NCBI GenBank assembly: GCA_045121595.1
Contig: JBGVGI010000063.1
Location: 1-41,021, forward strand
Length of the DNA: 41,021 nucleotides
Source: Fumia sp045121595
GTDB taxonomy: Bacteria > Bacillota > Clostridia > Oscillospirales > Ruminococcaceae
Reading direction: 5' to 3'
Both the position numbers and the translations under genes were made by a program. Of the stretch, positions 24,205 to 32,731 are shown one piece after another (the first letter of the stretch is position 1; each line of letters begins with the position of its first letter). The notes under the pieces are model-generated. The model made no database searches, was not told where the DNA came from, and saw only the letters and a program-made list of their open reading frames with translations.

Positions 24205-25158
24205 ATGATAAATCAGGACATAATCAATAAGCTTTCGGTTATTACCGACGAAGAAAAAAGCATCCTTTCAGGGGAAGGTATAAACAAAGATATCTATATG
24301 ACTGACGATGATACCGTAGTAAGACACGAAAAGCTTTTGAAAAACGGTAAACTTGTTGCGATAAGACCGCATACACGCTTTATTGATTTCCCGTCACATA
24401 CTCATAATTTTGTTGAAGTTGTGTATATGTGCAAAGGCAGTACCACTCATATTATAAACGATGAAACTATCACTTTAAAAGAAGGGGAAATTTTATTTTT
24501 AAGCACTTCTGCTACCCAAAAAATCAAACGCGCCACTGAAAATGATATAGCGGTAAACTTTTTTATAAACCCACAGTTTTTTGATAAAATTCTTGAAATG
24601 TTAGGCGAAGAAGAAACCCCGCTCAAAAGATTTGTAATCGATGCACTCACTCATAAAAACACCTCAAATCATTACCTTTATTTCAAGGTTTCCAACGTTT
24701 TGCCGATACAAAATCTTATAGAAAATCTTCTTTACACCCTGATTTCAGACGTTACCGCAAAAAGAAACGTTATAACAATTACGATGGGGCTTTTGTTTTT
24801 GGAGCTTATAAACCATACCGACAAACTCTACACCGACAAAAAGACCGACTCTGTTTTACTGGAAGTTTTCAGATATATTGATGAAAATTATAAAAGCGGC
24901 AGCTTAATGGAACTTGCAAAGCTTCTTAACAAGGACTTTTACTTCCTTTCAAAGGAAATTAAAAATCTTTCGGGTAAGACGTATACTGAACTTTTGCAGG
25001 AAAAACGTCTTTCTCAGGCGGCGTTTTTATTAAAGCGTACCGATATGAATATTTCGGATATTTCAATAATGGTAGGTTATGAGAATATAAGTTATTTTCA
25101 CCGCATATTTTCAAAGAAATTCGGCGTTTCACCGAAAAAATACCGTGATTGCAAATAA
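24205..25158 (+). CDS. AraC-family regulator, probable control of rhamnose genes
   Basis: The 317-residue protein has a cupin sensor domain (about 55-125, with HTRFIDFPSHTHNFVEVVYM) and a C-terminal AraC DNA-binding domain (about 215-317) ending SDISIMVGYENISYFHRIFSKKFGVSPKKYR. It lies between the divergent GH1 gene and rhaBAD, so it is the natural candidate to activate both, probably with L-rhamnose or a rhamnoside as ligand. The ATG at 24205 is used, behind GGGTGAG; a GTG three codons upstream lies in that site. Confidence 0.85.
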   Translation: MINQDIINKLSVITDEEKSILSGEGINKDIYMTDDDTVVRHEKLLKNGKLVAIRPHTRFIDFPSHTHNFVEVVYMCKGSTTHIINDETITLKEGEILFLSTSATQKIKRATENDIAVNFFINPQFFDKILEMLGEEETPLKRFVIDALTHKNTSNHYLYFKVSNVLPIQNLIENLLYTLISDVTAKRNVITITMGLLFLELINHTDKLYTDKKTDSVLLEVFRYIDENYKSGSLMELAKLLNKDFYFLSKEIKNLSGKTYTELLQEKRLSQAAFLLKRTDMNISDISIMVGYENISYFHRIFSKKFGVSPKKYRDCK

Positions 25159-25185
25159 GGACACTTTTTTATCCAAATAAGAACC

Positions 25186-25214
25186 TTGAACATCTCTTTT
25201 ATTAATTGTATAAT
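25186..25214 (+). promoter_or_regulatory. Promoter of rhaBAD
   Basis: TTGAAC (25186-25191) and TATAAT (25209-25214) are 17 bp apart. They fall inside a possible upstream extension of the kinase frame and so exclude that extension. Confidence 0.65.
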
Positions 25215-25245
25215 TAGCTTATACAATGAGAAAAGAGGTGTTTTT

Positions 25246-26616
25246 TTGTACCATCTTGCAATAGATATAGGCGCTTCAAGCGGACGACATATTTTAGGGT
25301 CGTTAGTTGACGGGAAACTGCACCTTGAAGAAATTTACAGATTTGAAAATAATTTAAAAGAAGAAAACGGCACCCTTATATGGGATATAGAAAGCCTTGT
25401 GAGTGAAGTTATTGAAGGCATAAAAAAATGCAAAGAGCTTGGCAAAATTCCCGATACAGTTGCGATAGATACCTGGGGCGTTGATTACGTTTTACTCGAT
25501 GAAAACAAAAAAGAAATCCTGCCGTGCGTTTCTTACAGAGATTCTCGCACCGAAAAGGCAGAAAAAGAAGTAAGTAAAATTCTTCCTCAATCAAAGCTTT
25601 ACGCTTTAACGGGAATTCAGAAAATGAATTTCAACACCATTTATCAGCTTTACTGTGACAAAAATTCAGGAAAACTTGAAAAAGCAAAATACTGTCTTTT
25701 GATACCGTCTTACCTTTCCTTCAAGCTTTGCGGTGCTGCAAAAAACGAATACACAAACGCTACTACCACAAATCTTGTAAATGCTATAGCTAAAGATTGG
25801 GACGAAGAAATTTTAAATACACTCGGCATTTCAAAAGAATTGCTTTGCGATATCGTACTCCCCGCTACCTGTCTTGGTGATTTCACAAAAGAAATCCAGG
25901 CTCTTGTCGGATTTAACGCAAAAGTATTATCAGCGCCTTCTCACGATACTGCATCCGCAGTTGCGGCGTGTCCCATTGATGATAAAAGCGTATATATTTC
26001 TTCAGGCACGTGGAGTCTTCTTGGTACCGAAAATGAAAAGTCTGTACTCACAGAAGAAGCACTTAAAGCAAACTTCACAAACGAGGGTGGAGTTGAATAC
26101 CGTTTCCGTTTCCTTAAAAATATTATCGGTATGTGGTTTTTCCAATGCATAAGACGTGACCTTCAGAAAAAATTAAGTTACGACGAAATGATGGAATTGG
26201 CTATGAAAAGTGATTTTTCCGAATGCTTTGACCCAACGGATAACAGTTTCTTAGCACCTGAAAATATGATTGAAGCTGTGAGAAATTACCTTAAAAAACC
26301 TGATTTACCCGTTGCCGACGTTCTTAAAAGCGTTTATCTCTCACTTGCAAAATCATATGACAAAACGATAAAAGAAATTGAAAGGATAAGCAACAAAAAA
26401 ATCTCCGAAATACATATTGTAGGTGGAGGAAGCAAGGATGGATACCTCAATTTTCTTACCTCACAGATAACAGGTAAAAAGGTTTTCACGGGACTTACCG
26501 AAGCTACTGCAACGGGAAATATTTTATCGCAGATAATCTATTCTTATAATCTTTCTTTAAAAGAATCAAGAGAAATCGTAAAAAAATCATTTAATATAAA
26601 GGAGGCTTCAATATGA
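25246..26616 (+). CDS. rhaB: Rhamnulokinase
   Basis: Phosphorylates L-rhamnulose to L-rhamnulose 1-phosphate. The FGGY-kinase N-terminus AIDIGASSGR, AIDTWGVDYVLLDENK, the substrate loop around residue 90 and the ATP-site motif HIVGGGSKDGYLN (about 390-402) are present; 456 residues is normal for RhaB. The start is TTG at 25246, behind AAGAGGTG. It overlaps rhaA by four bases (ATGA), so translation is coupled. Confidence 0.92.
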   Translation: MYHLAIDIGASSGRHILGSLVDGKLHLEEIYRFENNLKEENGTLIWDIESLVSEVIEGIKKCKELGKIPDTVAIDTWGVDYVLLDENKKEILPCVSYRDSRTEKAEKEVSKILPQSKLYALTGIQKMNFNTIYQLYCDKNSGKLEKAKYCLLIPSYLSFKLCGAAKNEYTNATTTNLVNAIAKDWDEEILNTLGISKELLCDIVLPATCLGDFTKEIQALVGFNAKVLSAPSHDTASAVAACPIDDKSVYISSGTWSLLGTENEKSVLTEEALKANFTNEGGVEYRFRFLKNIIGMWFFQCIRRDLQKKLSYDEMMELAMKSDFSECFDPTDNSFLAPENMIEAVRNYLKKPDLPVADVLKSVYLSLAKSYDKTIKEIERISNKKISEIHIVGGGSKDGYLNFLTSQITGKKVFTGLTEATATGNILSQIIYSYNLSLKESREIVKKSFNIKEASI

Positions 26617-27875
26617 CAAGATACGAAAATGCTAAAGAAATTTACGCAAAACTTGGTGTTGATACCGACAAAGCAATAAATATTTTAAAATCAGTACCCA
26701 TTTCACTTCATTGTTGGCAGGGTGACGACGTAAGAGGCTTTGACCAGAAGGTTGACTCTCTCTCGGGCGGTATACAGACTACCGGTAACTATTTAGGCAG
26801 AGCGCGCACCCCAAAAGAATTGATGGACGACATCGATATGGTTTTAAAACTTTGCCCCGGTACAAAAAAACTTAACCTTCACGCTTGTTACGCAATTTTT
26901 GACGAGGAAAACCCCTGGGTTGACCGTGACAAAATAGAACCAAAACACTTTAAAAAATGGGTAGACTTTTGCAAAGAAAGAAACTTGGGATGTGACTTTA
27001 ACCCCACGTTTTTCTCTCATCCGAAATGTGACCCCTTAACTCTTTCGAGTCCCAATGAAGAAACAAGACGTTTCTGGATAGAACACGGTAAAGCTTGTAT
27101 CAGAATTTCACAGTATCTTGCCGAAGAATTAGGTCAGCCTTGTATTATGAACATCTGGACGGGTGACGGATTTAAAGATATCCCTGCCGACAGAATCGGC
27201 CCCCGTGAAAGATTCAAAGCTTCCCTTGATGAAATCCTTTCCGAGCCTTTTGACTTTAATATGGTTAAGCCTTGTGTTGAATCAAAGGTTTTCGGCATCG
27301 GCGTTGAAGCGTATACAGTAGGAAGTGCCGAAGTTGCACTTTCCTATGCCGCTAAAAATCCCGACAAATGTATCCCTCTTATGGATAACGGCCATTATCA
27401 TCCGACAGAAGTGGTTTCCGATAAAATTTCTTCTCTCCTTACCTTCTTCCCCGAAATTGCTTTGCATATCACCCGTCCTATCCGTTGGGACAGCGACCAC
27501 GTTGTGCTTTTGGATGACGAAACCCGTGAAATCTGCAAAGAAATCGTTCGCTGTGGCGGTCTTGAAGGAAAAGTTAAAATTGCACTCGACTATTTTGACG
27601 CATCAATCAACCGAATTTCCGCATGGTGTGTTGGTTTCAGAAACGTGCAGAAAGCTTTACTTGAAGCACTTCTCTCACCCGACGCTCTTTTAAAAGAGTT
27701 ACAGGATAAAAACGAGTGGACCGAGCTTATGGTAAGAAAAGAAGAACTCAAAACTTTACCCTTCGGAGACGTATGGGAGGAATACTGCAGAGTATGTAAC
27801 GTCTCCAAAGACGGCGAATGGTTTGACACAGTAAAAGAATATGAAGAAAAAGTATTAGTAAAACGAGGTAATTAA
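26613..27875 (+). CDS. rhaA: L-rhamnose isomerase
   Basis: Converts L-rhamnose to L-rhamnulose in a metal-dependent TIM barrel. Conserved stretches are ISLHCWQGDDVRGFD (about 30-44), LNLHACYA, CDFNPTFFSHP, and MDNGHYHPTE with the metal-binding Asp and His near 255-265; 420 residues matches the family. AAGGAGG lies in the rhaB end. Confidence 0.96.
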   Translation: MTRYENAKEIYAKLGVDTDKAINILKSVPISLHCWQGDDVRGFDQKVDSLSGGIQTTGNYLGRARTPKELMDDIDMVLKLCPGTKKLNLHACYAIFDEENPWVDRDKIEPKHFKKWVDFCKERNLGCDFNPTFFSHPKCDPLTLSSPNEETRRFWIEHGKACIRISQYLAEELGQPCIMNIWTGDGFKDIPADRIGPRERFKASLDEILSEPFDFNMVKPCVESKVFGIGVEAYTVGSAEVALSYAAKNPDKCIPLMDNGHYHPTEVVSDKISSLLTFFPEIALHITRPIRWDSDHVVLLDDETREICKEIVRCGGLEGKVKIALDYFDASINRISAWCVGFRNVQKALLEALLSPDALLKELQDKNEWTELMVRKEELKTLPFGDVWEEYCRVCNVSKDGEWFDTVKEYEEKVLVKRGN

Positions 27876-27876
27876 G

Positions 27877-28692
27877 ATGAAAAATATACTTACAGCTCCC
27901 TTTGTGGAAGAAATGAAAAACGTTACTGCAAATATGTACCGTCTCGGTTGGGATGAACGTAACGGCGGAAACGTAAGCTATATGCTTGATGAAAACGAAG
28001 TTAAGGAATATCTTGATTTAAATGAGGTTATCCGCACAATCCCCATAAGCTTTGATGCAAAAGAAGTTGCAGGTAAAATCTTTATAGTAACGGGTACGGG
28101 CAAATATTTTAAAAACGTAATCAAAGACCCCGAAAATAATTTAGGTATCGTCCGTATTGCAGAAGATGGCGTAACAGCTGAACTTTTATGGGGCTATAAA
28201 GACGGTGGACGTTTTACAAGTGAGTTCCCCGCACATCTTATGAGCCATATAGCAAGACTTAAAAAAGACCCAAACCATAGAGTTGTAATGCACACTCACC
28301 CGACTAACACTCTCGCTATGACTCACGTTCACGAGCTTGATGACAAAAGCTTCACCCATACTATCTGGGAAATGTGTACCGAATGTATCGTAGTTTTCCC
28401 TGACGGTATCGGCGTTCTCCCCTGGATGGTTTGCGGCAACAACGAAATCGGTATTGCTACTGCAGATAAAATGAAAGACTACCGCCTCGTTGTATGGGGA
28501 CTTCACGGAATTTACGGTGCAGGAAGAGATATCGACGAAACCTTCGGTCTTATCGAAACTGTTGAAAAAGCGGCTGAGCTCTATATGAAAATAGCTCATC
28601 TTCCTCACATCAATACAATAAAAGACGAAGAGCTTGTTGCAGTTGCCGAAGCATTTGGACTTGACTACAGAAAAGATTTTCTTAACCTTTAA
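27877..28692 (+). CDS. rhaD: Rhamnulose-1-phosphate aldolase
   Basis: Splits L-rhamnulose 1-phosphate into dihydroxyacetone phosphate and L-lactaldehyde. It is a zinc class II aldolase: the two His of VVMHTHPTN and the His of VWGLHGIYG are the zinc ligands, and GWDERNGGNVS is the phosphate-binding start. It has 271 residues and starts two bases after rhaA. Its product aldehyde would be handled by enzymes encoded elsewhere. Confidence 0.95.
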   Translation: MKNILTAPFVEEMKNVTANMYRLGWDERNGGNVSYMLDENEVKEYLDLNEVIRTIPISFDAKEVAGKIFIVTGTGKYFKNVIKDPENNLGIVRIAEDGVTAELLWGYKDGGRFTSEFPAHLMSHIARLKKDPNHRVVMHTHPTNTLAMTHVHELDDKSFTHTIWEMCTECIVVFPDGIGVLPWMVCGNNEIGIATADKMKDYRLVVWGLHGIYGAGRDIDETFGLIETVEKAAELYMKIAHLPHINTIKDEELVAVAEAFGLDYRKDFLNL

Positions 28693-28698
28693 AAAAAC

Positions 28699-28730
28699 AA
28701 AGCGGAAAGGATATTCCTTTCCGCTTTTTA
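28699..28730. terminator. Bidirectional terminator between rhaD and the propeller genes
   Basis: AAAGCGGAAAGG pairs with CCTTTCCGCTTT and is followed by T; the convergent gene ends at 28731. Confidence 0.85.
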
Positions 28731-30029
28731 TTATTCGGGAATTTCAATTGTATACTTCATAACGTCGCCTTCCTGCCACGGACGGTCAGGAAATTGCTGA
28801 ATTTTTGTGAGTGTCATTTCAAAGTTTTTGGTTTCTCTGTTCTGGATAATATTAAAATTACTGAGTTGAACATATTCATATTCATCATCTTTTTTGGTAT
28901 CAATAAGAGTAAGAGTATCCTTTTTAAGTATACCCCACTCCTCATCAACCTCTGCGATATACAAAGGAAATCTCGGATAGTTTCCGTCGTTTTTACCGGG
29001 GTCTGTAATATTACCGATCCAGTAAAGTCTGTCATTTTTTATACTTCTCAAAAGGATAGAATAGCTTGAAGAACAATAAACTACCTCTTTTGTATCAAAA
29101 TACCATGGCATAGGTGCCGAGAAGGTTTTGCAGTCATCTTCGGAAATGGAAAACATTTTATAGCTCGGTGTAAAGGGGCAGATTTTCGAGTTATGTTCTG
29201 CAGTAGAATTTGACATTCTGATTACAAGCAGATGTTTTCCCGACTTAAGTCTTGCAAAGGTAGGCTCCATAGCACCTCTTGAGCTCTGCTTATCGGTTAA
29301 ATATACAGGTTTTGAGAAGGTAAAGTCATAACGCTTTTTATCGTTATCCCATTTACCTCTTGCAATCATAATTCCGCTTGGGTAATTGGGATTTGACGGA
29401 AAGATTTCATTCACGTCAAGATTAAGCATCGCACACACTTTATCCATCGGTACAGCTTCCATCAAAAAGAGAACGTCACCGTCAGGCATTACGTAAAGTT
29501 TGAGCGAATAACCGTTGTTTTTATATAAAAATTCAGGGTCTCTGTTATAAGTCTTTTCATCAAACTCGGTGACACCATCTTCGTAAGCGATCATCTGGGT
29601 ATAACTTCCCTCGTTATCTTTTACTGTAACAAAAGAGTGATCGATAACACCTTTGCCACCGGCAGCATTAAGATTAGCGCCATTGATATATCCGCCAATA
29701 AAAATCCTTAATAACCTTACAGAAACATAGTGATCATATACAGGATTGTAAATGTTTCTGCTAAATGCAAATTCATCGCAGTATTGGGCTTCGTCCTCAC
29801 CAAAGGTAAATCTTCCGCCTTTTTCTTCCTGTTGCCATTCGCCCCAGGTTTTACCGTTATCAAGACTGTCTCTGTAATCGGTAGAAGTAAAAGAATCGCT
29901 TTCTCTTTCTAAAGCTATCAGCTGACGGAGTTTTAATCCTTCGTGTTCAAGATAATACTCTTTATGCAACTCACAGGTTGCGTCGTTTCTTGCGGGTGCA
30001 ATAATTTCTGCAGTTACTTTACACTTCAT
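28731..30029 (-). CDS. Asp-box beta-propeller protein, paralogue C
   Basis: The 432-residue protein is the last of three tandem paralogues. Shared landmarks are ARNDATC near residue 13, an Asp box SLDNGKTW (about 55-62), a TQMIAYEDG strand (about 146), RGKWDNDKKRYDFTFS (about 225-240), a second, degenerate Asp box SEDDCKTF, then GNITDP and NYPRFPLYI, and QNRETKN near the C-terminus. The Asp boxes and length suggest a sialidase-type propeller hydrolase, but I do not recognise a characterised family. There is no signal peptide. AGGAGA precedes the ATG. The first 16 residues equal those of paralogue B. Confidence 0.6.
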   Translation of the reverse strand: MKCKVTAEIIAPARNDATCELHKEYYLEHEGLKLRQLIALERESDSFTSTDYRDSLDNGKTWGEWQQEEKGGRFTFGEDEAQYCDEFAFSRNIYNPVYDHYVSVRLLRIFIGGYINGANLNAAGGKGVIDHSFVTVKDNEGSYTQMIAYEDGVTEFDEKTYNRDPEFLYKNNGYSLKLYVMPDGDVLFLMEAVPMDKVCAMLNLDVNEIFPSNPNYPSGIMIARGKWDNDKKRYDFTFSKPVYLTDKQSSRGAMEPTFARLKSGKHLLVIRMSNSTAEHNSKICPFTPSYKMFSISEDDCKTFSAPMPWYFDTKEVVYCSSSYSILLRSIKNDRLYWIGNITDPGKNDGNYPRFPLYIAEVDEEWGILKKDTLTLIDTKKDDEYEYVQLSNFNIIQNRETKNFEMTLTKIQQFPDRPWQEGDVMKYTIEIPE

Positions 30030-30039
30030 AATTTATCTC

Positions 30040-31335
30040 CTATTCTGGCAATACGATTGTATACTTCATAACGTCACCTTCAAAAACGGGGCGGTCAGGA
30101 TACTGCTGAATCTTTGTGAGAAGTATTTCAAGATTTTTAGTTTCCCTGTTTTGGATAATACTGAAGTTACTGAACTGAACCTGTTCACCTTCACCCTCTT
30201 TTTTAGTATCAATAAGGGTGAGGGTTTCTTTTTTCAGAACTCCCCATTCTTCGTCAACCTCTGCAATATACAAAGGATATCTTGGATAATTTCCTTTTAT
30301 TTTAGTGGGGTCGGTAATATTACCAAGCCAATAAAGCTTTCCGTTTTTTATACTGCGTTCAAAAAGCGAGTAGGTGGCAGAAGAGTACACAACTTCCTTT
30401 GAATCGAAAAACCATGGCATCGGTGTAGAAAAGGTTTTACAGTCATCCTCGGAAATACAAAAATACTTAAATCCCGGGGTAAAGGGACACATTTTCGGAT
30501 TCCATTCAAAAATAGCATTGGAAGCCCTGAAAACCATAAGGTATTTACCCGAGTTAAGCTTTGTGATTACAGGCTCCATTATACCTCTTGAACTCTGTTT
30601 TTCAGTAAGATACAAAGGTCTTGAGAAGGTAAAGTCGTAACGTTTTTTATCGTTATCCCACTTGCCTCTTGCAACCATAAATCCGCCACCGTGACCGGGT
30701 CTTGAGGGGAAAACCTCGTTAACGTCGGCACCCACCATATCACAAATTTTGTCCATGGGAATACATTCAAGTGAAAAGAAAACGTCACCGTCGGGGAGAA
30801 TGTTAAACTGTACCGCCATACCGTTATTCTTATGTAAAAACTCAGGATCTCTGCTATACGTCTTTTCATCAAACACAGTGTTGCCGTCTTCATAAGCAAT
30901 CATCTGAGTATAAACGCCGTCATCATCTTTTACAGTAACGAATCCATGGTCACGGATAGCAATTTCGCCTTTCCAGTCAAGGTCACAGGCTTTCTTATAA
31001 CCACCCAGATAAATCCTGTGGGTGTTCACAGTGATATAATGGTTATGTACGGGGTTATAAACGTCGCGACTTGCGGCATCACCCCAATACTGATACTCAT
31101 CTTCACCTAAAGAAAATCTTCCGGCTTCATTTTCTCTTTGCCATTCGCCCCAGGTTTTGCCGTTGTCATAGCTGTCCCTGACTTCAACAAGTTCATGGGT
31201 ATCGCTGTATTTTTCTAAAGCTCTTACCTGACGAAGGTGAATTCCCTCCGTGCCGATATAATAATGCTTAAGCACCTCGCAAGTTGCATCATTTCTCGCA
31301 GGGGCAATAATTTCTGCAGTTACTTTACATTTCAT
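30040..31335 (-). CDS. Asp-box beta-propeller protein, paralogue B
   Basis: The 431-residue middle copy has the same landmarks as its neighbours: ARNDATC, SYDNGKTW, TQMIAYEDG, DEKTYSRDPEFL, RGKWDNDKKRYDFTFS, QSSRGIMEP, SEDDCKTF, GNITDP and NYPRYPLYIAEVDEEWG. It is closest to paralogue C. The junctions before and after it are alike (about 10 bp with AGGAGA), as expected from tandem duplication. Conserved Asp, Glu and Arg in these motifs are candidates for the active site. Cytosolic; substrate unknown; the location beside the rhamnose operon suggests a rhamnose-containing glycan. Confidence 0.6.
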   Translation of the reverse strand: MKCKVTAEIIAPARNDATCEVLKHYYIGTEGIHLRQVRALEKYSDTHELVEVRDSYDNGKTWGEWQRENEAGRFSLGEDEYQYWGDAASRDVYNPVHNHYITVNTHRIYLGGYKKACDLDWKGEIAIRDHGFVTVKDDDGVYTQMIAYEDGNTVFDEKTYSRDPEFLHKNNGMAVQFNILPDGDVFFSLECIPMDKICDMVGADVNEVFPSRPGHGGGFMVARGKWDNDKKRYDFTFSRPLYLTEKQSSRGIMEPVITKLNSGKYLMVFRASNAIFEWNPKMCPFTPGFKYFCISEDDCKTFSTPMPWFFDSKEVVYSSATYSLFERSIKNGKLYWLGNITDPTKIKGNYPRYPLYIAEVDEEWGVLKKETLTLIDTKKEGEGEQVQFSNFSIIQNRETKNLEILLTKIQQYPDRPVFEGDVMKYTIVLPE

Positions 31336-31345
31336 AGACTTTCTC

Positions 31346-32641
31346 CTATTCCGGCAAAACGATGGTGTATTTCACAGCGTCACCTTCCTGCCACGGACGG
31401 TCAGGATACTGTCCGATTTTTGTGAGCATAATTTCAACGTCACCGTTTTCGCGGTTTTGCAAAATACCGAAATTGCTGAACTGAACTTGTTCGCTTTCAT
31501 CGGGTGATTTAGTGTCAATAACAGTAAGTGTATCTTTTTTAGCAACTCCCCACTTTTCATCAATCTCAACGATGTAAAGAGGATATCTGGGATAGTTTCC
31601 GTAAGTGTTAACAGGGTCTGTGATATTGCCTACCCAGTATACTCTGTTGTTTTTGATACTTCTGAAAATTCTTGAATAGGTTGAAGAGGAATACACTACC
31701 TCTCTTGTGTCAAAGTGCCACGGAGTAGGTTTTGTGAATGTTTTACCGCCATCCCTTGAGATAGAAAAGTATTTATATCCGGGAAGATAAGGCGACATTT
31801 TCTTAGCCCAGGGCTGCACAACGTTTGAGCCGCGCATGGTAACGAGGATATCCCCTGACTCAAGTTCAACAAGTCCAGGTTCGGAAATACCTCTTGTACT
31901 CTCGTAATAAGTAAGATACAAGGGATTTGAGAAGGTAAAATCATAACGTTTTTTATCGTTATCCCACTTACCTCTTACTACAAGCAGTCCGCCCTCTTCT
32001 TCGGGTCGTTCAGGGAAAACGTCGTTGACACAAACGTTAGCCATCGCACAGATTTTATACTGCGGAACACCCTCAAGTCCTATAATAAGGTCACCGTTTT
32101 TTAATATAATCATCTGGTAAGCAAGACCGATATTATTTTTAAGGAAAGCTTCCTTTCTACAATCCTTTTCATCAAAAACGAGGTCCCCGTCCTCGTATGC
32201 AACAAGCTGTGTGTAAACCTTGTCGCCCTCTTTAACCTCTATGTAACCGTGGTCGTAAAAACCTGTACCACCTGCATAATCAAGGTCGGCAGCAGCCATA
32301 TATCCGTCGATAAAAATTCTGAGCATTTTACCGCTTACGTAATGCTTATGTACGGGGTTCCACAAATTTCTGCTATTACTTTCATAAAAATACTCGTACT
32401 CATCTGTACCGTTTGACATTCTGCCGCCAAATTTTTTATCCCTTTCCCAGTCAGTCCAGGTTTTTCCGTTATCTTCACTGGTGCGCATTTCTAAGTAATC
32501 CATAGAATCGCTTAATTTTTCATATACTCTTGTTTCAATTCTTTTAAGGCCTTCGCCTTCAGCATAATACTGTTTATACCATACACAGGTAGCATCATTT
32601 CTTGCTTTTTCTATTATCTCTTTTTTTACAATTATACTCAT
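31346..32641 (-). CDS. Asp-box beta-propeller protein, paralogue A
   Basis: The 431-residue first gene of the operon is the most different of the three. Its Asp boxes are better kept (SEDNGKTW about 55-62 and SRDGGKTF about 295-302), and ARNDATC, TQLVAYEDG, RGKWDNDKKRYDFTFS, STRGISEP, GNITDP and NYPRYPLYI are retained. DEKDCRKEAFL replaces the DEKTYxRDPEFL of the other two, so specificity may differ. AAAGGAGG precedes the ATG, behind a strong promoter with a possible cre site. Confidence 0.6.
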   Translation of the reverse strand: MSIIVKKEIIEKARNDATCVWYKQYYAEGEGLKRIETRVYEKLSDSMDYLEMRTSEDNGKTWTDWERDKKFGGRMSNGTDEYEYFYESNSRNLWNPVHKHYVSGKMLRIFIDGYMAAADLDYAGGTGFYDHGYIEVKEGDKVYTQLVAYEDGDLVFDEKDCRKEAFLKNNIGLAYQMIILKNGDLIIGLEGVPQYKICAMANVCVNDVFPERPEEEGGLLVVRGKWDNDKKRYDFTFSNPLYLTYYESTRGISEPGLVELESGDILVTMRGSNVVQPWAKKMSPYLPGYKYFSISRDGGKTFTKPTPWHFDTREVVYSSSTYSRIFRSIKNNRVYWVGNITDPVNTYGNYPRYPLYIVEIDEKWGVAKKDTLTVIDTKSPDESEQVQFSNFGILQNRENGDVEIMLTKIGQYPDRPWQEGDAVKYTIVLPE

Positions 32642-32667
32642 ATCTCTTCCTCCTTTAGATTACCCTC

Positions 32668-32706
32668 ATTATATAAAAATGAAAAGTCAAAGTCAATACG
32701 TTTTCA
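32668..32706 (-). promoter_or_regulatory. Promoter with possible cre site of the propeller operon
   Basis: TTGACT (32691-32696) and TATAAT (32668-32673) on the minus strand are 17 bp apart. TGAAAACGTATTGA (32693-32706) matches the CcpA operator pattern TGWAANCGNTNWCA at 12 of 14 positions and overlaps the -35, a position that would give catabolite repression. The promoter is clear; the cre is tentative. Confidence 0.55.
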
Positions 32707-32731
32707 CAAAGATGAAAGATTTTGCCACAAT

